Of a stretch of 64,000 bases of DNA, positions 7,069 through 16,355 are shown one piece after another; the stretch's first letter is position 1; each line of letters starts with the position of its first letter. Below the pieces are notes generated by a model. That model did no database searches. It saw nothing but the letters and a program-made list of their open reading frames with translations, and had not been told where the DNA came from. The position numbers were made by a program, and so were the translations under genes. The stretch covers positions 3,410,001 through 3,474,000 of the forward strand of contig VINJ01000001.1 in assembly GCA_013376735.1 (NCBI GenBank), read 5' to 3'. Origin of the DNA: a bacterium Scap17 (GTDB lineage Bacteria > Pseudomonadota > Gammaproteobacteria > Pseudomonadales > Halomonadaceae).

Positions 7069-9153
7069 TCACAGATGGAATCTCTGCAGCTCGATAGACT
7101 GGCGCACGCTCAGGGCACGCCCCTGCAGGCTTGCGCTGACGCTCACGCCACGCGAGACACCACGCCAGCCATCGCACTCGATCATCATGCCAGGCAGCAG
7201 CAGGCCGCCCAGAGAGGCCGCCAGGGGCATCTGCAGGCTCTCGGTGCTCTGGCGCAGGGTAGCGGCCAGCTCAGCGATCCCGCGCGACAGGGCCGGTGCC
7301 TGATCGGTGATCAGGGCATCCACCACGGTGGGTGCGAGCTGATCGCCTGCGGTGCCCTGCCGGATGATCTGGGCCTGGATGCCGCCGGTGTCGCCATGCA
7401 GCCAGACGGCATTGCGGGCATCACCTGGCTGCTGATCGCTGCCCAGCTGGGTGATGATGTCGCGGGGCACCGCCAGATCGACCTCGCCCTCAGCCCAGCG
7501 CCAGGGCGCTGCCTCGAAGCGGGGCGCGACGATGATGGTCTGATCCTGCTGATGGGCCTGCACATAGCCGCCGGCCGCCTGAGCGATCCGCGAGATGGCG
7601 TCGATGGGTGCGAGGCTGTCATAACTCCACGCACCGGCGGGCACCACCCAGTCAGTCATGCGCCAATCCAGTGACCAGCCCTCTGGCAGCTCAGCGCGGG
7701 CGAGCTGCGAGGCGGTGGCCTGGCTGTCCTCGGTGTAGCTGCGCGCGGTGGCGTAGGGCGCACCCAGGTACGCCGCGAGCGAGCGGCCGCTGATGGTCAC
7801 GCTATGACTCTGCCAGCTCTCAGAGCGTCGCCAGCCATCCACCAGGCACCGCCACTGCTCGCCATTGATCTCGGCCATCACCTCCACCGGCTGGCCATCG
7901 GTGCCAGTCACCAGCGCTTGAGCGTCACGCCCTGCCAGGCCGGCAGAGAATGACCATGCCCAGCTGTCAGCGTCGATGCTGAGCGTCATCTGGGTGGCCG
8001 GCAGCTCCAGGCCATCGGAGAGGCGCACCAGGCGCGCGGAGTTTTGCACGATATAGAGCCTTTTGACGGGAATGGTCGGGGTGGGTATCTCACACGTCAG
8101 ACCGAACTGCAGCACCCACGGGGCGCTCGGCATGGCGTGGCAGAATTGCAGGGTCGTGCCACCCTCCACCGGCTCGAGCACCGGCGGCTCAGGCGGATCT
8201 GGCGGCAAGTCGAGGCCAGGCGGTGGCCGGCGGGCCTCCTCCCAGGGCACGCGCCAATCGTCGCCAGCGGCGCGCCCTTGCTGATAGGGCACACCCATCG
8301 TCACCGGCTCGAGGGTGCGGGCCTCCTCATAGCGCGAGTGCCGGCGGGCATCATTGCGGGGCGGGTGCTGGTAGCCGCTCGAGCGAGCCGCGGCGATTCC
8401 CTGCCCCTGCTCCCATACCGGCCGAGATCCGCGGCGGACACGCGGCAGCTGCAGCCACTGGCTGCCACTGAGGGTGCCCAGGATGCGCTCGGCCTGCTCC
8501 CACCGCGAGCCACTGATGGCGTCGGTGCGGGGGCGTGCCGACCACTGGCCGCCCTGGCTGGCCGCAAGCGTCGCGCCCTGCTCGAAGCCTGACGCGGTGG
8601 CACCATAGGGGCGAGCCGGCGGCTCCCAGCGGGTGCCGGCCTGAGCCTCGAGCGGGACCGCGTTCTCGAAACGGGCACCGGCACTATCTGATGGCCCTCG
8701 AAAGACATTAATCTCGCGGGTCAGCGCGACATCGACCACCGCCGGCGCACCCAGCGTGGCCACCAGCGAAAGGCTGACACCATGCTCGACGCGGATCTCT
8801 GCCGTCACCGGCGGCGCGCTCGCCTCCAGGCTGAGCGACTGGATCAGCTCGAGCTGCGCACGCACGGTGGCTGCTGGCACCACCAGGCTGGCCGCGATCT
8901 CGATGGCTCCACCCTGGGCGAGTCGAGCATCGACTGATGGCGGCGTCAGCTGGGCATCGAGCACCAGCTCGCGCGGCAGCTCCACCGCCTCAGTGGCACC
9001 GCCGAAGCCAAGCACGACATTGCCACCCGCCGGCGGTACATAGTCACCGGCAAACAGCAGCAACAAACCAGGATCACCACCCAGGCGCAGCTCGAGGGCG
9101 CGCGCGCTCCAGGGCGCTAGCCCCTGGACAAACTGCAGCCTGATCTCTCTCAC
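7069..9153 (-). CDS. large phage tail protein (tip/hub-like)
   Basis: This is a 694-residue protein starting at GTG 9153. The N-terminal 120 residues are beta-rich. Residues about 150-310 form a run of degenerate 20-25 residue repeats in which Trp or aromatic plus Glu recurs (TRWEPPARPYG, SRWEQAERI, RPVWEQGQG, SRYEEART, WRVPWEEARR). A Pro-rich linker (PPDPPEPPVLEPVE) follows. The C-terminal half, about 350 residues, ends in GVSVSASLQGRALSVRQSIE, the pattern of phage tail hub proteins. Its position at the end of the tail operon supports a structural role at the tail tip. Confidence 0.65.
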   Translation of the reverse strand: MREIRLQFVQGLAPWSARALELRLGGDPGLLLLFAGDYVPPAGGNVVLGFGGATEAVELPRELVLDAQLTPPSVDARLAQGGAIEIAASLVVPAATVRAQLELIQSLSLEASAPPVTAEIRVEHGVSLSLVATLGAPAVVDVALTREINVFRGPSDSAGARFENAVPLEAQAGTRWEPPARPYGATASGFEQGATLAASQGGQWSARPRTDAISGSRWEQAERILGTLSGSQWLQLPRVRRGSRPVWEQGQGIAAARSSGYQHPPRNDARRHSRYEEARTLEPVTMGVPYQQGRAAGDDWRVPWEEARRPPPGLDLPPDPPEPPVLEPVEGGTTLQFCHAMPSAPWVLQFGLTCEIPTPTIPVKRLYIVQNSARLVRLSDGLELPATQMTLSIDADSWAWSFSAGLAGRDAQALVTGTDGQPVEVMAEINGEQWRCLVDGWRRSESWQSHSVTISGRSLAAYLGAPYATARSYTEDSQATASQLARAELPEGWSLDWRMTDWVVPAGAWSYDSLAPIDAISRIAQAAGGYVQAHQQDQTIIVAPRFEAAPWRWAEGEVDLAVPRDIITQLGSDQQPGDARNAVWLHGDTGGIQAQIIRQGTAGDQLAPTVVDALITDQAPALSRGIAELAATLRQSTESLQMPLAASLGGLLLPGMMIECDGWRGVSRGVSVSASLQGRALSVRQSIELQRFHL

Positions 9154-9161
9154 GGAGCCCC

Positions 9162-9563
9162 CTAGCCCTCAGCGAATACCATGCGGCTGATCCGCGTCAG
9201 TATCCCGCGATAAATCGTCGTCGAGCTGATGGTCACGTCAGCGCCTGATCCCTCGATGCCGACATCCAGATCCATCACCCAGGCACCCTCGCCATCGACC
9301 AGGCGCGCCCAGGTGGCCTCGCCATCGGCGTCGGCCATCACCTCCTCGAAGCCCGCCCCCGTCAGGACGCCACCGGAGAGATCCGCGGCGAATGGCTGGG
9401 GCACCCCCAGCGTGGCCAGCGCTACCTGATCGGTGACGGCAGCCCCAGGCGATGGGCGGGTGCCGGAGTACACAACGAATGACGCCGGCGAATCGCCGGC
9501 ATCTATCGCGCCGGCGATGGCCGCAAGGCGCGCATCTTTCACGCTTGTCGAGAAGCTGATCAC
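9162..9563 (-). CDS. phage tail-region protein, 133 aa, unknown
   Basis: This 133-residue protein starts at GTG 9563, overlapping the stop of the preceding gene by GTGA. It reads MISFSTSVKDARLAAIAGAI and contains a beta-rich Gly/Ala/Asp core ending MDLDVGIEGSGADVTISSTT. No enzyme motif is seen. Translational coupling between receptor-binding and tip genes suggests a small virion component or fibre-attachment protein. Unrecognised. Confidence 0.6.
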   Translation of the reverse strand: MISFSTSVKDARLAAIAGAIDAGDSPASFVVYSGTRPSPGAAVTDQVALATLGVPQPFAADLSGGVLTGAGFEEVMADADGEATWARLVDGEGAWVMDLDVGIEGSGADVTISSTTIYRGILTRISRMVFAEG

Positions 9564-11239
9564 GGGGCGTCCTCCACCTCAGAATGCACATTGTCCGACA
9601 CGACAGCGTTTTGCTGCAGGGTGTGATCGAAGGCCATCACGTAGAACGCGCGGCGCGGGTCGAGGTCCGTAAAGCGGTATTTGCCATCGGCATCACTCCA
9701 CGTCTCGCGCACGATGCGGCCAGTGGCGCGCTCATGCACCCGCACCCGCCGACTGACGGGCTGGGCCTGGATGTCCAGCACGGTGCCAGCAATGACGCCC
9801 ATGCGCGCCGGATCTGAGACGCCGCCAGTGGCCGTGCCATTGGCACCGCTGCCGTCGATCTGATCGAAGTGGGCGGGGTGGCGGCGCTGGTGCGGCACCC
9901 CAATAACAGCGCTTTGCCCACTCACGCCAATGGCGCGAGGATTCGGCACCGGCAGCGGGCTGGGATTCCAGCCATGCACAGGGGGCGCATCGCCCCTAAC
10001 GGCCCCATGAATCCGGTAGGGGAAAGGTGGTGAAAATACAGCGCCGCCAGTGGAGTAAATGCCCTGCAATTCGTCAGTATTTAAGGCTCGATTATAAATC
10101 GCAAGATCATCAAACCCAGCGCGTAAGTAGCGCTCTCTCGAATTAGTATACTGCCCAATGTAGAGTCCATATGTGCCGATTGAAACATCAGCAGCAGAGT
10201 CAGCGTATAGCTCGCCATTAAGGTATAGTTTAAAGTTATTACCCTCCCTAACTATAGCTATATTAGCCCACCCTGCCCCCCTTAAATCCGGCCCTACCAA
10301 AATCTCACCAAAATCACTTGCCCAAAGTCGAGACTGACTACTCGCCCCCCCGTATGAAGTCATTGTGTAGAGCACCAGTCCTACACCATCGCTACCATAC
10401 TGATGCAGTAGCACATCATCAGTATCGTTTGCATTGCCAGATATTCCAGCAGGCACATTTACAAAGGCCGTGATAGTAAAGTCGCTTTTAGCTGGGACCA
10501 ATGCGGGGAAGCCTATATACTGCGCCCCTGTAAACTCAACAGCATTTCCTGAATTACGGGAAATAGGCGACAAGTTGCCATGTATATTCCCAGGCGCACT
10601 ACCCTTTTCATCTGAAACTGGCCCAGATAGCGGAAAGTCTGGGTAGTAATGGGACAATCCCTCGGTTGAGCTACTTGCGGCAAGCTCGCCAAAGTCAACG
10701 CTCACCGACAACTGCTGCACATTATCGTCAGGCAAAGAATAATTGAAGACGCGAAGATCTATAACCTCGCCCTCATATCCACTGCCGGCCAAATAGACAA
10801 CGCCCGCACCAGGTAAAAATGCACCTTCATGCTCGATGATCACGACACCATCTAAAAACACTTTACTGATGGTGTCGTCATATTTGACGGCAATGTGATG
10901 ATGATAGCCAATCGCCAGCGATTCATCAGACACGGCCACATCATCGCCCACCTGCAACGTCAAGCGGCTGGATTCATCAATCGTCAGCCGGTGGCTATCA
11001 CCCACCCTGATCACGGAGCACCCCACCGACTTGGGCATCATCCACAGAGACAGGGTAAAGCCTGACGCCTCGACGCCTACGCTAAAGGAAAGCTCATCAC
11101 CTGGCGTCAGCAGAGCGGCATGCCGACCATCGTGCAGCGCTGTCATCCCCCAGGCGGAAACGCTGCCAGCCCCATCTATACCGCCCACATAGTCCGCCAG
11201 TCGTCCATTGAATGAGTAATGATGCGATTCTATTGCCAT
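9560..11239 (-). CDS. tail receptor-binding protein with two LamG/concanavalin-like domains
   Basis: This protein is about 559 residues from ATG 11239 (an in-frame ATG at 11257 overlaps the upstream gene). Two LamG-type segments are seen: about residues 8-180, with VEASGFTLSLWMMPKSVG and FLDGVVIIEHEG, and about 195-390, with FTITAFVNVPAG, FKLYLNGELYADS and FDDLAIYNRALNTDELQGIY. The last motif is diagnostic of LamG carbohydrate-binding folds. The C-terminus (about 480-559) is a carboxypeptidase-regulatory-like beta domain (AGTVLDIQAQPVSRRVRV, DADGKYRFTDLDPRR). The middle of the gene (10.0-10.9 kb) is visibly more AT-rich than its neighbours, pointing to modular exchange. Likely the host-surface adhesin. 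Confidence 0.75.
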   Translation of the reverse strand: MAIESHHYSFNGRLADYVGGIDGAGSVSAWGMTALHDGRHAALLTPGDELSFSVGVEASGFTLSLWMMPKSVGCSVIRVGDSHRLTIDESSRLTLQVGDDVAVSDESLAIGYHHHIAVKYDDTISKVFLDGVVIIEHEGAFLPGAGVVYLAGSGYEGEVIDLRVFNYSLPDDNVQQLSVSVDFGELAASSSTEGLSHYYPDFPLSGPVSDEKGSAPGNIHGNLSPISRNSGNAVEFTGAQYIGFPALVPAKSDFTITAFVNVPAGISGNANDTDDVLLHQYGSDGVGLVLYTMTSYGGASSQSRLWASDFGEILVGPDLRGAGWANIAIVREGNNFKLYLNGELYADSAADVSIGTYGLYIGQYTNSRERYLRAGFDDLAIYNRALNTDELQGIYSTGGAVFSPPFPYRIHGAVRGDAPPVHGWNPSPLPVPNPRAIGVSGQSAVIGVPHQRRHPAHFDQIDGSGANGTATGGVSDPARMGVIAGTVLDIQAQPVSRRVRVHERATGRIVRETWSDADGKYRFTDLDPRRAFYVMAFDHTLQQNAVVSDNVHSEVEDAP

Positions 11240-11241
11240 GA

Positions 11242-12441
11242 TCAGACCCCCCGCCATTCATCAAGACGAAAGGCGACCAGATGCCCCTGAGAATCATCCT
11301 CCTCATTGGCCACCAGGCACGAAAGAACAGGCACCCCCTCGAGGCCAGGCAGGTTATCTATGATCACCTTGTCGTAAACGGGCGATGTCTGTAGTGGCTG
11401 CAATATGCCTGGCAGGTATCCACGCAATGACTGCTCTGCTCGAATTGAGGATGTGTCGCCGCTCGGCCCTTCTCGGATCAACAATCGGCCCAGCGAGACA
11501 TAATATCCATTGTCCGAAGCATTGGGATAACCAATCGTTTCCCCCATTCTTTCCCCTATCCCCAGCAAGCTGGCATGAGCATCACCAGGCAGCTGGTTAT
11601 AGCTCCTGCAGATCTGGAGATAAGAGGTATTGCCAAAATTCATTGAGGCGGGATAAGGGGCGTCATTGAATGTCCAAGAGGCAGATGCACTGATGCCATT
11701 TGATATACAGTTAAATGCATCGCCTGGGCGCACACTGTCAAAATCACCTGAGATAATTAAGCCTCGAGCGGCAGGGTCTGCGTACCTATTGATATAATAC
11801 AGCCCTAGTGCATCAGCAATAAATAGCCACTCAGCATCCCTATTTGTTTCGTTATTTGAGTAAGGCCAATAACGACCTAACTCAACTGTATAGGTATCGA
11901 GATCAATAAAGTCAGAGGCCCACAATACTGATGCCAACTTAGCGCTCGATGGCGTAGAGCTATAGTAATCCTTGGGGTCGCCATTCTTGACGATAAGCGT
12001 CAGAGCCGTGGCACGCGGGTCGGTGCGACGAAAAGCAATGCGGTATGTTTCGGCGTCCTCGGCCGCCACCTCCCAGCCTTCTACGGGTGCCGCCTTGATC
12101 TCGATCAGATCGCCGGTCGCCTCAGTGGCAGCGGGCGCGGTATCGAGCGCGAAGCGCACCCAGTCGCTGCCGATGGCGGTCACGCGATGCTCGCCATTGT
12201 AGCCAGCCTGATCTGCCCCACTGATGGCGATCACCTGCCATTTGAGATAGCCGTGACCACTGCCCACGCTCGCGGTGGCTTGCTGGATGGCGCTGTCATA
12301 CGTCAGCGAGGCGACAGGCTTGGTATTGAAGCCGGTCACCAGGCAGGCTTTTAGCAGCTCGATCAGCGCGCCATATTGGTCGCCATTCTCGGGACTGCCG
12401 CCCATGTCACTGCTGAACCACTTCACCGGAAAATCGGCCAT
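11242..12441 (-). CDS. phage tail/virion protein, 399 aa, unknown
   Basis: Starts at ATG 12441 (MADFPVKWFSSDMGGSPENG) after a CAGGAGT Shine-Dalgarno; a longer reading to 12537 would overlap the upstream gene's end. The N-terminal region, about 150 residues, resembles a conserved virion domain with VASLTYDSAIQQATASVGSG and GYNGEHRVTAIGSDWVRFAL. The remainder is more variable and more AT-rich (11.3-12.0 kb). No enzymatic motif is visible. Placed between the repeat-rich 1125-residue tail protein and the LamG adhesin, it is probably a tail or baseplate component. Confidence 0.65.
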   Translation of the reverse strand: MADFPVKWFSSDMGGSPENGDQYGALIELLKACLVTGFNTKPVASLTYDSAIQQATASVGSGHGYLKWQVIAISGADQAGYNGEHRVTAIGSDWVRFALDTAPAATEATGDLIEIKAAPVEGWEVAAEDAETYRIAFRRTDPRATALTLIVKNGDPKDYYSSTPSSAKLASVLWASDFIDLDTYTVELGRYWPYSNNETNRDAEWLFIADALGLYYINRYADPAARGLIISGDFDSVRPGDAFNCISNGISASASWTFNDAPYPASMNFGNTSYLQICRSYNQLPGDAHASLLGIGERMGETIGYPNASDNGYYVSLGRLLIREGPSGDTSSIRAEQSLRGYLPGILQPLQTSPVYDKVIIDNLPGLEGVPVLSCLVANEEDDSQGHLVAFRLDEWRGV

Positions 12442-12517
12442 CGTAATGACTCCTGAAACGAATTCGCCCGGCAGGTGCCGGGCGTAGAGAATGAAACTTG
12501 AGAGCTGATGTGTGGCG

Positions 12518-15500
12518 TCAGGCGTTGGCGTTGCCACGGATCTGCAGGCGGAAAGAATCTTGCTGGCCGCTGGCCGGCCCCTGCAGGATCACGCGCGCCA
12601 GCCACATCGGGAAGCTCGCGCCGATGGTCGAGAAGCGGATCACGTTGCCATTCACCCAGCCGGCCCCGAAGCCGCCCGCCTTGAGCGTCCAATAGGGTAC
12701 GCCCTGATTCGGGTTGGTAGGCGACGTATCCTCATTGGTGCTACCCACGCCGATCTCGCCCACGGTGCGGCCGATGATGCGGAACGTGCTCGAGCTGGTG
12801 AAGATCAGCGCCCAGTCCTCAGTGATGGCCCCGCGATTGGTGATGATCGGCGGGTAGGTGGTCACGTTGTACTCGGCCAGGGTGCCATCTGCGCCATCGT
12901 TGTCGTCTTTGCTCCAGTCTCGATCCCAGCTCGAGAGATCGAAGAAGTCAGCCACGCGCGCTTGCAGATCGCCGGCCACCATCGCGGCGCTGACCAGCGT
13001 ATCGCCGGCGGGATAGTCGTGGCTCAAATTGCCCTTGAGCGTCAGCGCCCCCGATAGATCCACGTCACCCACCAGCAGCATGTCCTCGACACGGTGCAGG
13101 GCGTACCAGGGTTCGGGGTGGGTGGCCGTGTCAGGCGCGGCGAGCTGCACGGTGCCGGCATCGAGGTCTGCACTGTACTGGGTGGCGGGCACCTCCTCGC
13201 CGGTGGCGTCCTCCACCACCAGACTGGCCAGCCGCGAGCGGCCGACATCCAGCGTGGTGCCGCCACCGATCCCCAGCGGGAACGGAGCGCGGCCGGTGTG
13301 ATGCACCACCACCACGCCGCCGGCGCGATAGATAGGCACGCGGCCATCGCTGGGCAGGCGCACAGGGTCGATGCCGATCAGCTCAGCCTCGAGCGGCAGC
13401 GTGGTCAGAATGACGGCATTGAAACGGGCGGTGCTCGGGATCACCTGGGTGGGCCGCCAGATCATGCCGGCGTCATCCACGGCGGTGGCGTCGTACCAGG
13501 ATTCGGCGCGCTCGGCAGCGCTCAGGCTGTCATTGCTGACCAGCTTGCCGAAGGTCACGCGCACCACCCCCGTCTCGAAGCTCACGCTGCCTGACATCTC
13601 GTCACCCTCGATCTCGCCAGAGAGTGCCGCTTGGCCGGTGATCGAGCGGCCGTCGAGCGTCGTGGCCTGGATCAGCAGACCACCCACCTGCAGCGGCGAG
13701 CCTGGCGTGCGGAAAAACGCCTCATCGAGCGTCCAGGTGCCGAAGGTGCTCACCAGGGTTTTGACGGTGATGGTGGCGCTGGTGCCGCTCGGCCAGTCAG
13801 TGATGCGGGCATCGCCGGTGCCATAGTCGATGGTGCCCGCGAGAACGCCGGCCCCGTTGCTGGTCACGCTGCGATAGAGACTGCCCTGGCGGTCGATGAA
13901 CGTATCGCCTCGGAAGATGAACGACAGCGTGCCAGGCACGACGCTATCTTGCAGCAGGGGCATCAGCTCGACATCGAGCGGGGCGAGATCCTGGGTGATG
14001 GTGTGGGTGGTCGGGGCGGCGCTGTCCAGCTGGCTGGTCAGCCAGACGCTCGAACCATTCTCGAAAACGTCGCGCTTTTCTTTGCTTCCCCATTCGCGGT
14101 GCGTGGCGTCGCCATCATCCCACTCGCTGACCTCGCGGACCTTCTCGACCTCGAAGGTCACCGCGCCGGTGGCGTAGTCAATGCTCCCCTCCCATCCACC
14201 ATTGAAGCCGCCACGGCCATCATCGGTGATGGTGTAGGTGACATCGGCCTCGCCGCCATTCTGCTCGACAGTCTCCCAGGTGCCGGTGCGCGGGCTGCTG
14301 CGCGACTCGCTCTCGCTGCTCGACCAGGTGCGCACCACCGACCAGGTGATGGCCACGCTACCAGGACGCACCGGCGCATCGCTGATGCTGAGGCTGACCA
14401 GGCCGGCCCCGTTGGCAGACGGCAGGAATTGCTCGGTTTTCGGTGCCCCATAGTCATATTCGATTTCGACCTGGGTGCTGGCATCTGGGAAGGCGTCGCC
14501 ATTGAACTCGACATATGCCTCGCCTGGCTGGGGCGCGCCACTGCCGTCGGCATAGCCATAAACCACGCGGCCGGTGGCTGCGCCGCTGAGGCTCCCCAGG
14601 CCATCATCGGTGGCCGTCTTCTCGCTGCCGCCAGAGATCCAGCGCACGGTAACGCTGCCAGGCATCACGCCGGCGTGATCGAGCACGAACGTCATCCAGG
14701 GTTTGTCGATGGTGGCCTGGCCGGCGCGATCCTCATAGTGGGCCGGCGTGCCCCAGCTGAACAGCACCGAACTGCCGACATCCGGCAGGCCGCCCAGCGT
14801 CACGCTGACAGATCCGGTGGCATAGTCCACGCGCCCCGCCCCGCTGCCGCTCAGATCGCCATTCGCGTCATCGTCGCGCAGCTCATACCACTTGCCCAGC
14901 GAGCGATAAGCGATCACCACGCTGCCAGGTGCCGGCAGCGGGTCCAGGCGGCTGACATAGGTGAAGCCGCGGTTATTCAGCTCGATAGCGATCTGGGTGG
15001 TGCTGGCGATCTGCGCCACCTCGAAGGTCGAGCCACCGCTGCTGACGCTGATGGTGGCCGTGCCGCCCACCTGCACATCGGTCACCGCCTGCTCGGTGGT
15101 GGTGGCCGGCACAAGCGGCGCATAGGTGCTGGCCACGGTGACGCTATTGGCCCCGAAGGTGGCCGGCTGGGTCAGGGTGCTGACGCCATAGTAACGGGCG
15201 GCATCGGTGCTCTGCCCCTCGCGGATCACGGTATCGGGATTGAGGGTGCCAGGCTTGGGCTGCACGCCATAGACGCGCTGGCGCAGCGCAGTGGATAGCC
15301 CCAGCGTCAGCACGCGGCGCTCGAACGTCTGCACGTTGCTGCCGTTCTCATACTCAAATGTGCGGATCTCGTGGTCGATCTCAGAGATGCGCACATATTG
15401 GACCTCGCCGGCGGCATCGCCCTGCTCGGTCATCAACGCCAGCACATCGCCCAGATCGGGCAGCGTGGCCTCTGGCATCTGAAACGTGATGATGCTGCGC

Positions 15501-15895
15501 TGGCCGGCCAGCTGATCGCCCAGCAGCGTCATGCGCGAGGTCGCGCCGGCGGTCACATAGCTCTCGACGTAATCGCGGGATTCGGCACGCTCATCAGATG
15601 GCGAGCCGGTATCGAACATCACCACGCTGACATTTGGATCAGCCGGCACCTGGTCAATGATCGCGTGCGCGCCAAAATATTGGGCGGTGTTGTCGGTCAG
15701 CACGCCGGCCCCGACCTTGCGCAGCGAGGTGCGCCCCGCTGCGCGATCAAGATCAGAGATGTCATCAAAGATGTCATTGCTCGCGCCATCGGTCACGGGG
15801 CGGCCAGTCAGCCGGCCACCGCCATCGGCGTTGTCGGTCATACGCTCGGACTGCAGGATGCGGATGTCGCCGCTATGGATTGTTTCGTCGGCCAT
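12518..15895 (-). CDS. large phage tail protein with internal beta repeats
   Basis: This is a 1125-residue protein, ATG 15895 with upstream GGAG. Residues 1-200 form one domain (MADETIHSGDIRILQSERMT). The body contains at least five degenerate repeats of the form DDG-x-G-x-L-x-G-x2-G-x-(V/I)-DYATG-x-V-x-V, for example DLSGSGAGRVDYATGSVSV, GWEGSIDYATGAVTFEV and VLAGTIDYGTGDARI, predicting tandem beta modules. The C-terminal part contains a transition to VVHHTGRAPFPLGIGGG. Its position directly after the tape-measure region in the operon, and its length, suit a structural tail protein. The specific role is unknown. Confidence 0.65.
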   Translation of the reverse strand: MADETIHSGDIRILQSERMTDNADGGGRLTGRPVTDGASNDIFDDISDLDRAAGRTSLRKVGAGVLTDNTAQYFGAHAIIDQVPADPNVSVVMFDTGSPSDERAESRDYVESYVTAGATSRMTLLGDQLAGQRSIITFQMPEATLPDLGDVLALMTEQGDAAGEVQYVRISEIDHEIRTFEYENGSNVQTFERRVLTLGLSTALRQRVYGVQPKPGTLNPDTVIREGQSTDAARYYGVSTLTQPATFGANSVTVASTYAPLVPATTTEQAVTDVQVGGTATISVSSGGSTFEVAQIASTTQIAIELNNRGFTYVSRLDPLPAPGSVVIAYRSLGKWYELRDDDANGDLSGSGAGRVDYATGSVSVTLGGLPDVGSSVLFSWGTPAHYEDRAGQATIDKPWMTFVLDHAGVMPGSVTVRWISGGSEKTATDDGLGSLSGAATGRVVYGYADGSGAPQPGEAYVEFNGDAFPDASTQVEIEYDYGAPKTEQFLPSANGAGLVSLSISDAPVRPGSVAITWSVVRTWSSSESESRSSPRTGTWETVEQNGGEADVTYTITDDGRGGFNGGWEGSIDYATGAVTFEVEKVREVSEWDDGDATHREWGSKEKRDVFENGSSVWLTSQLDSAAPTTHTITQDLAPLDVELMPLLQDSVVPGTLSFIFRGDTFIDRQGSLYRSVTSNGAGVLAGTIDYGTGDARITDWPSGTSATITVKTLVSTFGTWTLDEAFFRTPGSPLQVGGLLIQATTLDGRSITGQAALSGEIEGDEMSGSVSFETGVVRVTFGKLVSNDSLSAAERAESWYDATAVDDAGMIWRPTQVIPSTARFNAVILTTLPLEAELIGIDPVRLPSDGRVPIYRAGGVVVVHHTGRAPFPLGIGGGTTLDVGRSRLASLVVEDATGEEVPATQYSADLDAGTVQLAAPDTATHPEPWYALHRVEDMLLVGDVDLSGALTLKGNLSHDYPAGDTLVSAAMVAGDLQARVADFFDLSSWDRDWSKDDNDGADGTLAEYNVTTYPPIITNRGAITEDWALIFTSSSTFRIIGRTVGEIGVGSTNEDTSPTNPNQGVPYWTLKAGGFGAGWVNGNVIRFSTIGASFPMWLARVILQGPASGQQDSFRLQIRGNANA

Positions 15896-15924
15896 TGGGC
15901 TGGCTCCAGCAAGGTGATGGGGTG

Positions 15925-16323
15925 TCAGACGGTGATCAGGCGCAGGGTGATGGTGTAGGGGTGATCGGCATCCTGGCTGCCGGCCGCAAGGCGCAGCACC
16001 TCAGACGCTGACACTGCCTCGCCGCCGGCGTGATCGAATACGCAATCGAAGGTCCGGCCATCACCCCACACCAGCACCATCGGGGTGTCAGCAGGGCGTG
16101 GCGTGGCGGCCAGCTCGGAGAGCGCCAGCACAGTGGAGCGCGTCACCCAGGCACCGCCACCACTGGCCAGCGTGATGGATCTGCCGGCCGCCTGGGCGCT
16201 CTCCTCGACCACCAGCGCGCCGGTCAGTGTCGGGGTCTGCACTTGCCCCACCCCATGGCTGACCATCTCATCAGTCCACTGAATATCAGCAGGCAGGGCG
16301 ATGCCCTCTAGTGTCACCGGCAT
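15925..16323 (-). CDS. phage tail protein, 132 aa, downstream of tape measure
   Basis: This is a 132-residue protein (MPVTLEGIALPADIQWTDEM), ATG 16323 with GAGAGA upstream. It is beta-rich, with GGGAWVTRSTVLALSEL and MVLVWGDGRTFDCVFDH. Small proteins in this position often form the distal tail or connect the tape measure to the tip. It is not confidently recognised. It is cotranscribed with the tape measure (32 bp gap). Confidence 0.6.
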   Translation of the reverse strand: MPVTLEGIALPADIQWTDEMVSHGVGQVQTPTLTGALVVEESAQAAGRSITLASGGGAWVTRSTVLALSELAATPRPADTPMVLVWGDGRTFDCVFDHAGGEAVSASEVLRLAAGSQDADHPYTITLRLITV

Positions 16324-16355
16324 GGGTGTCTCTCTCGGTTATGGGTGATGCGGTA

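Noticed and set aside
13631-15298. Plus-strand 555-codon open frame opposite the large tail gene
   Set aside because: The minus-strand frame has the ribosome site, operon context and recognisable repeats; the plus frame is His/Ala/Gly/Arg-biased noise.
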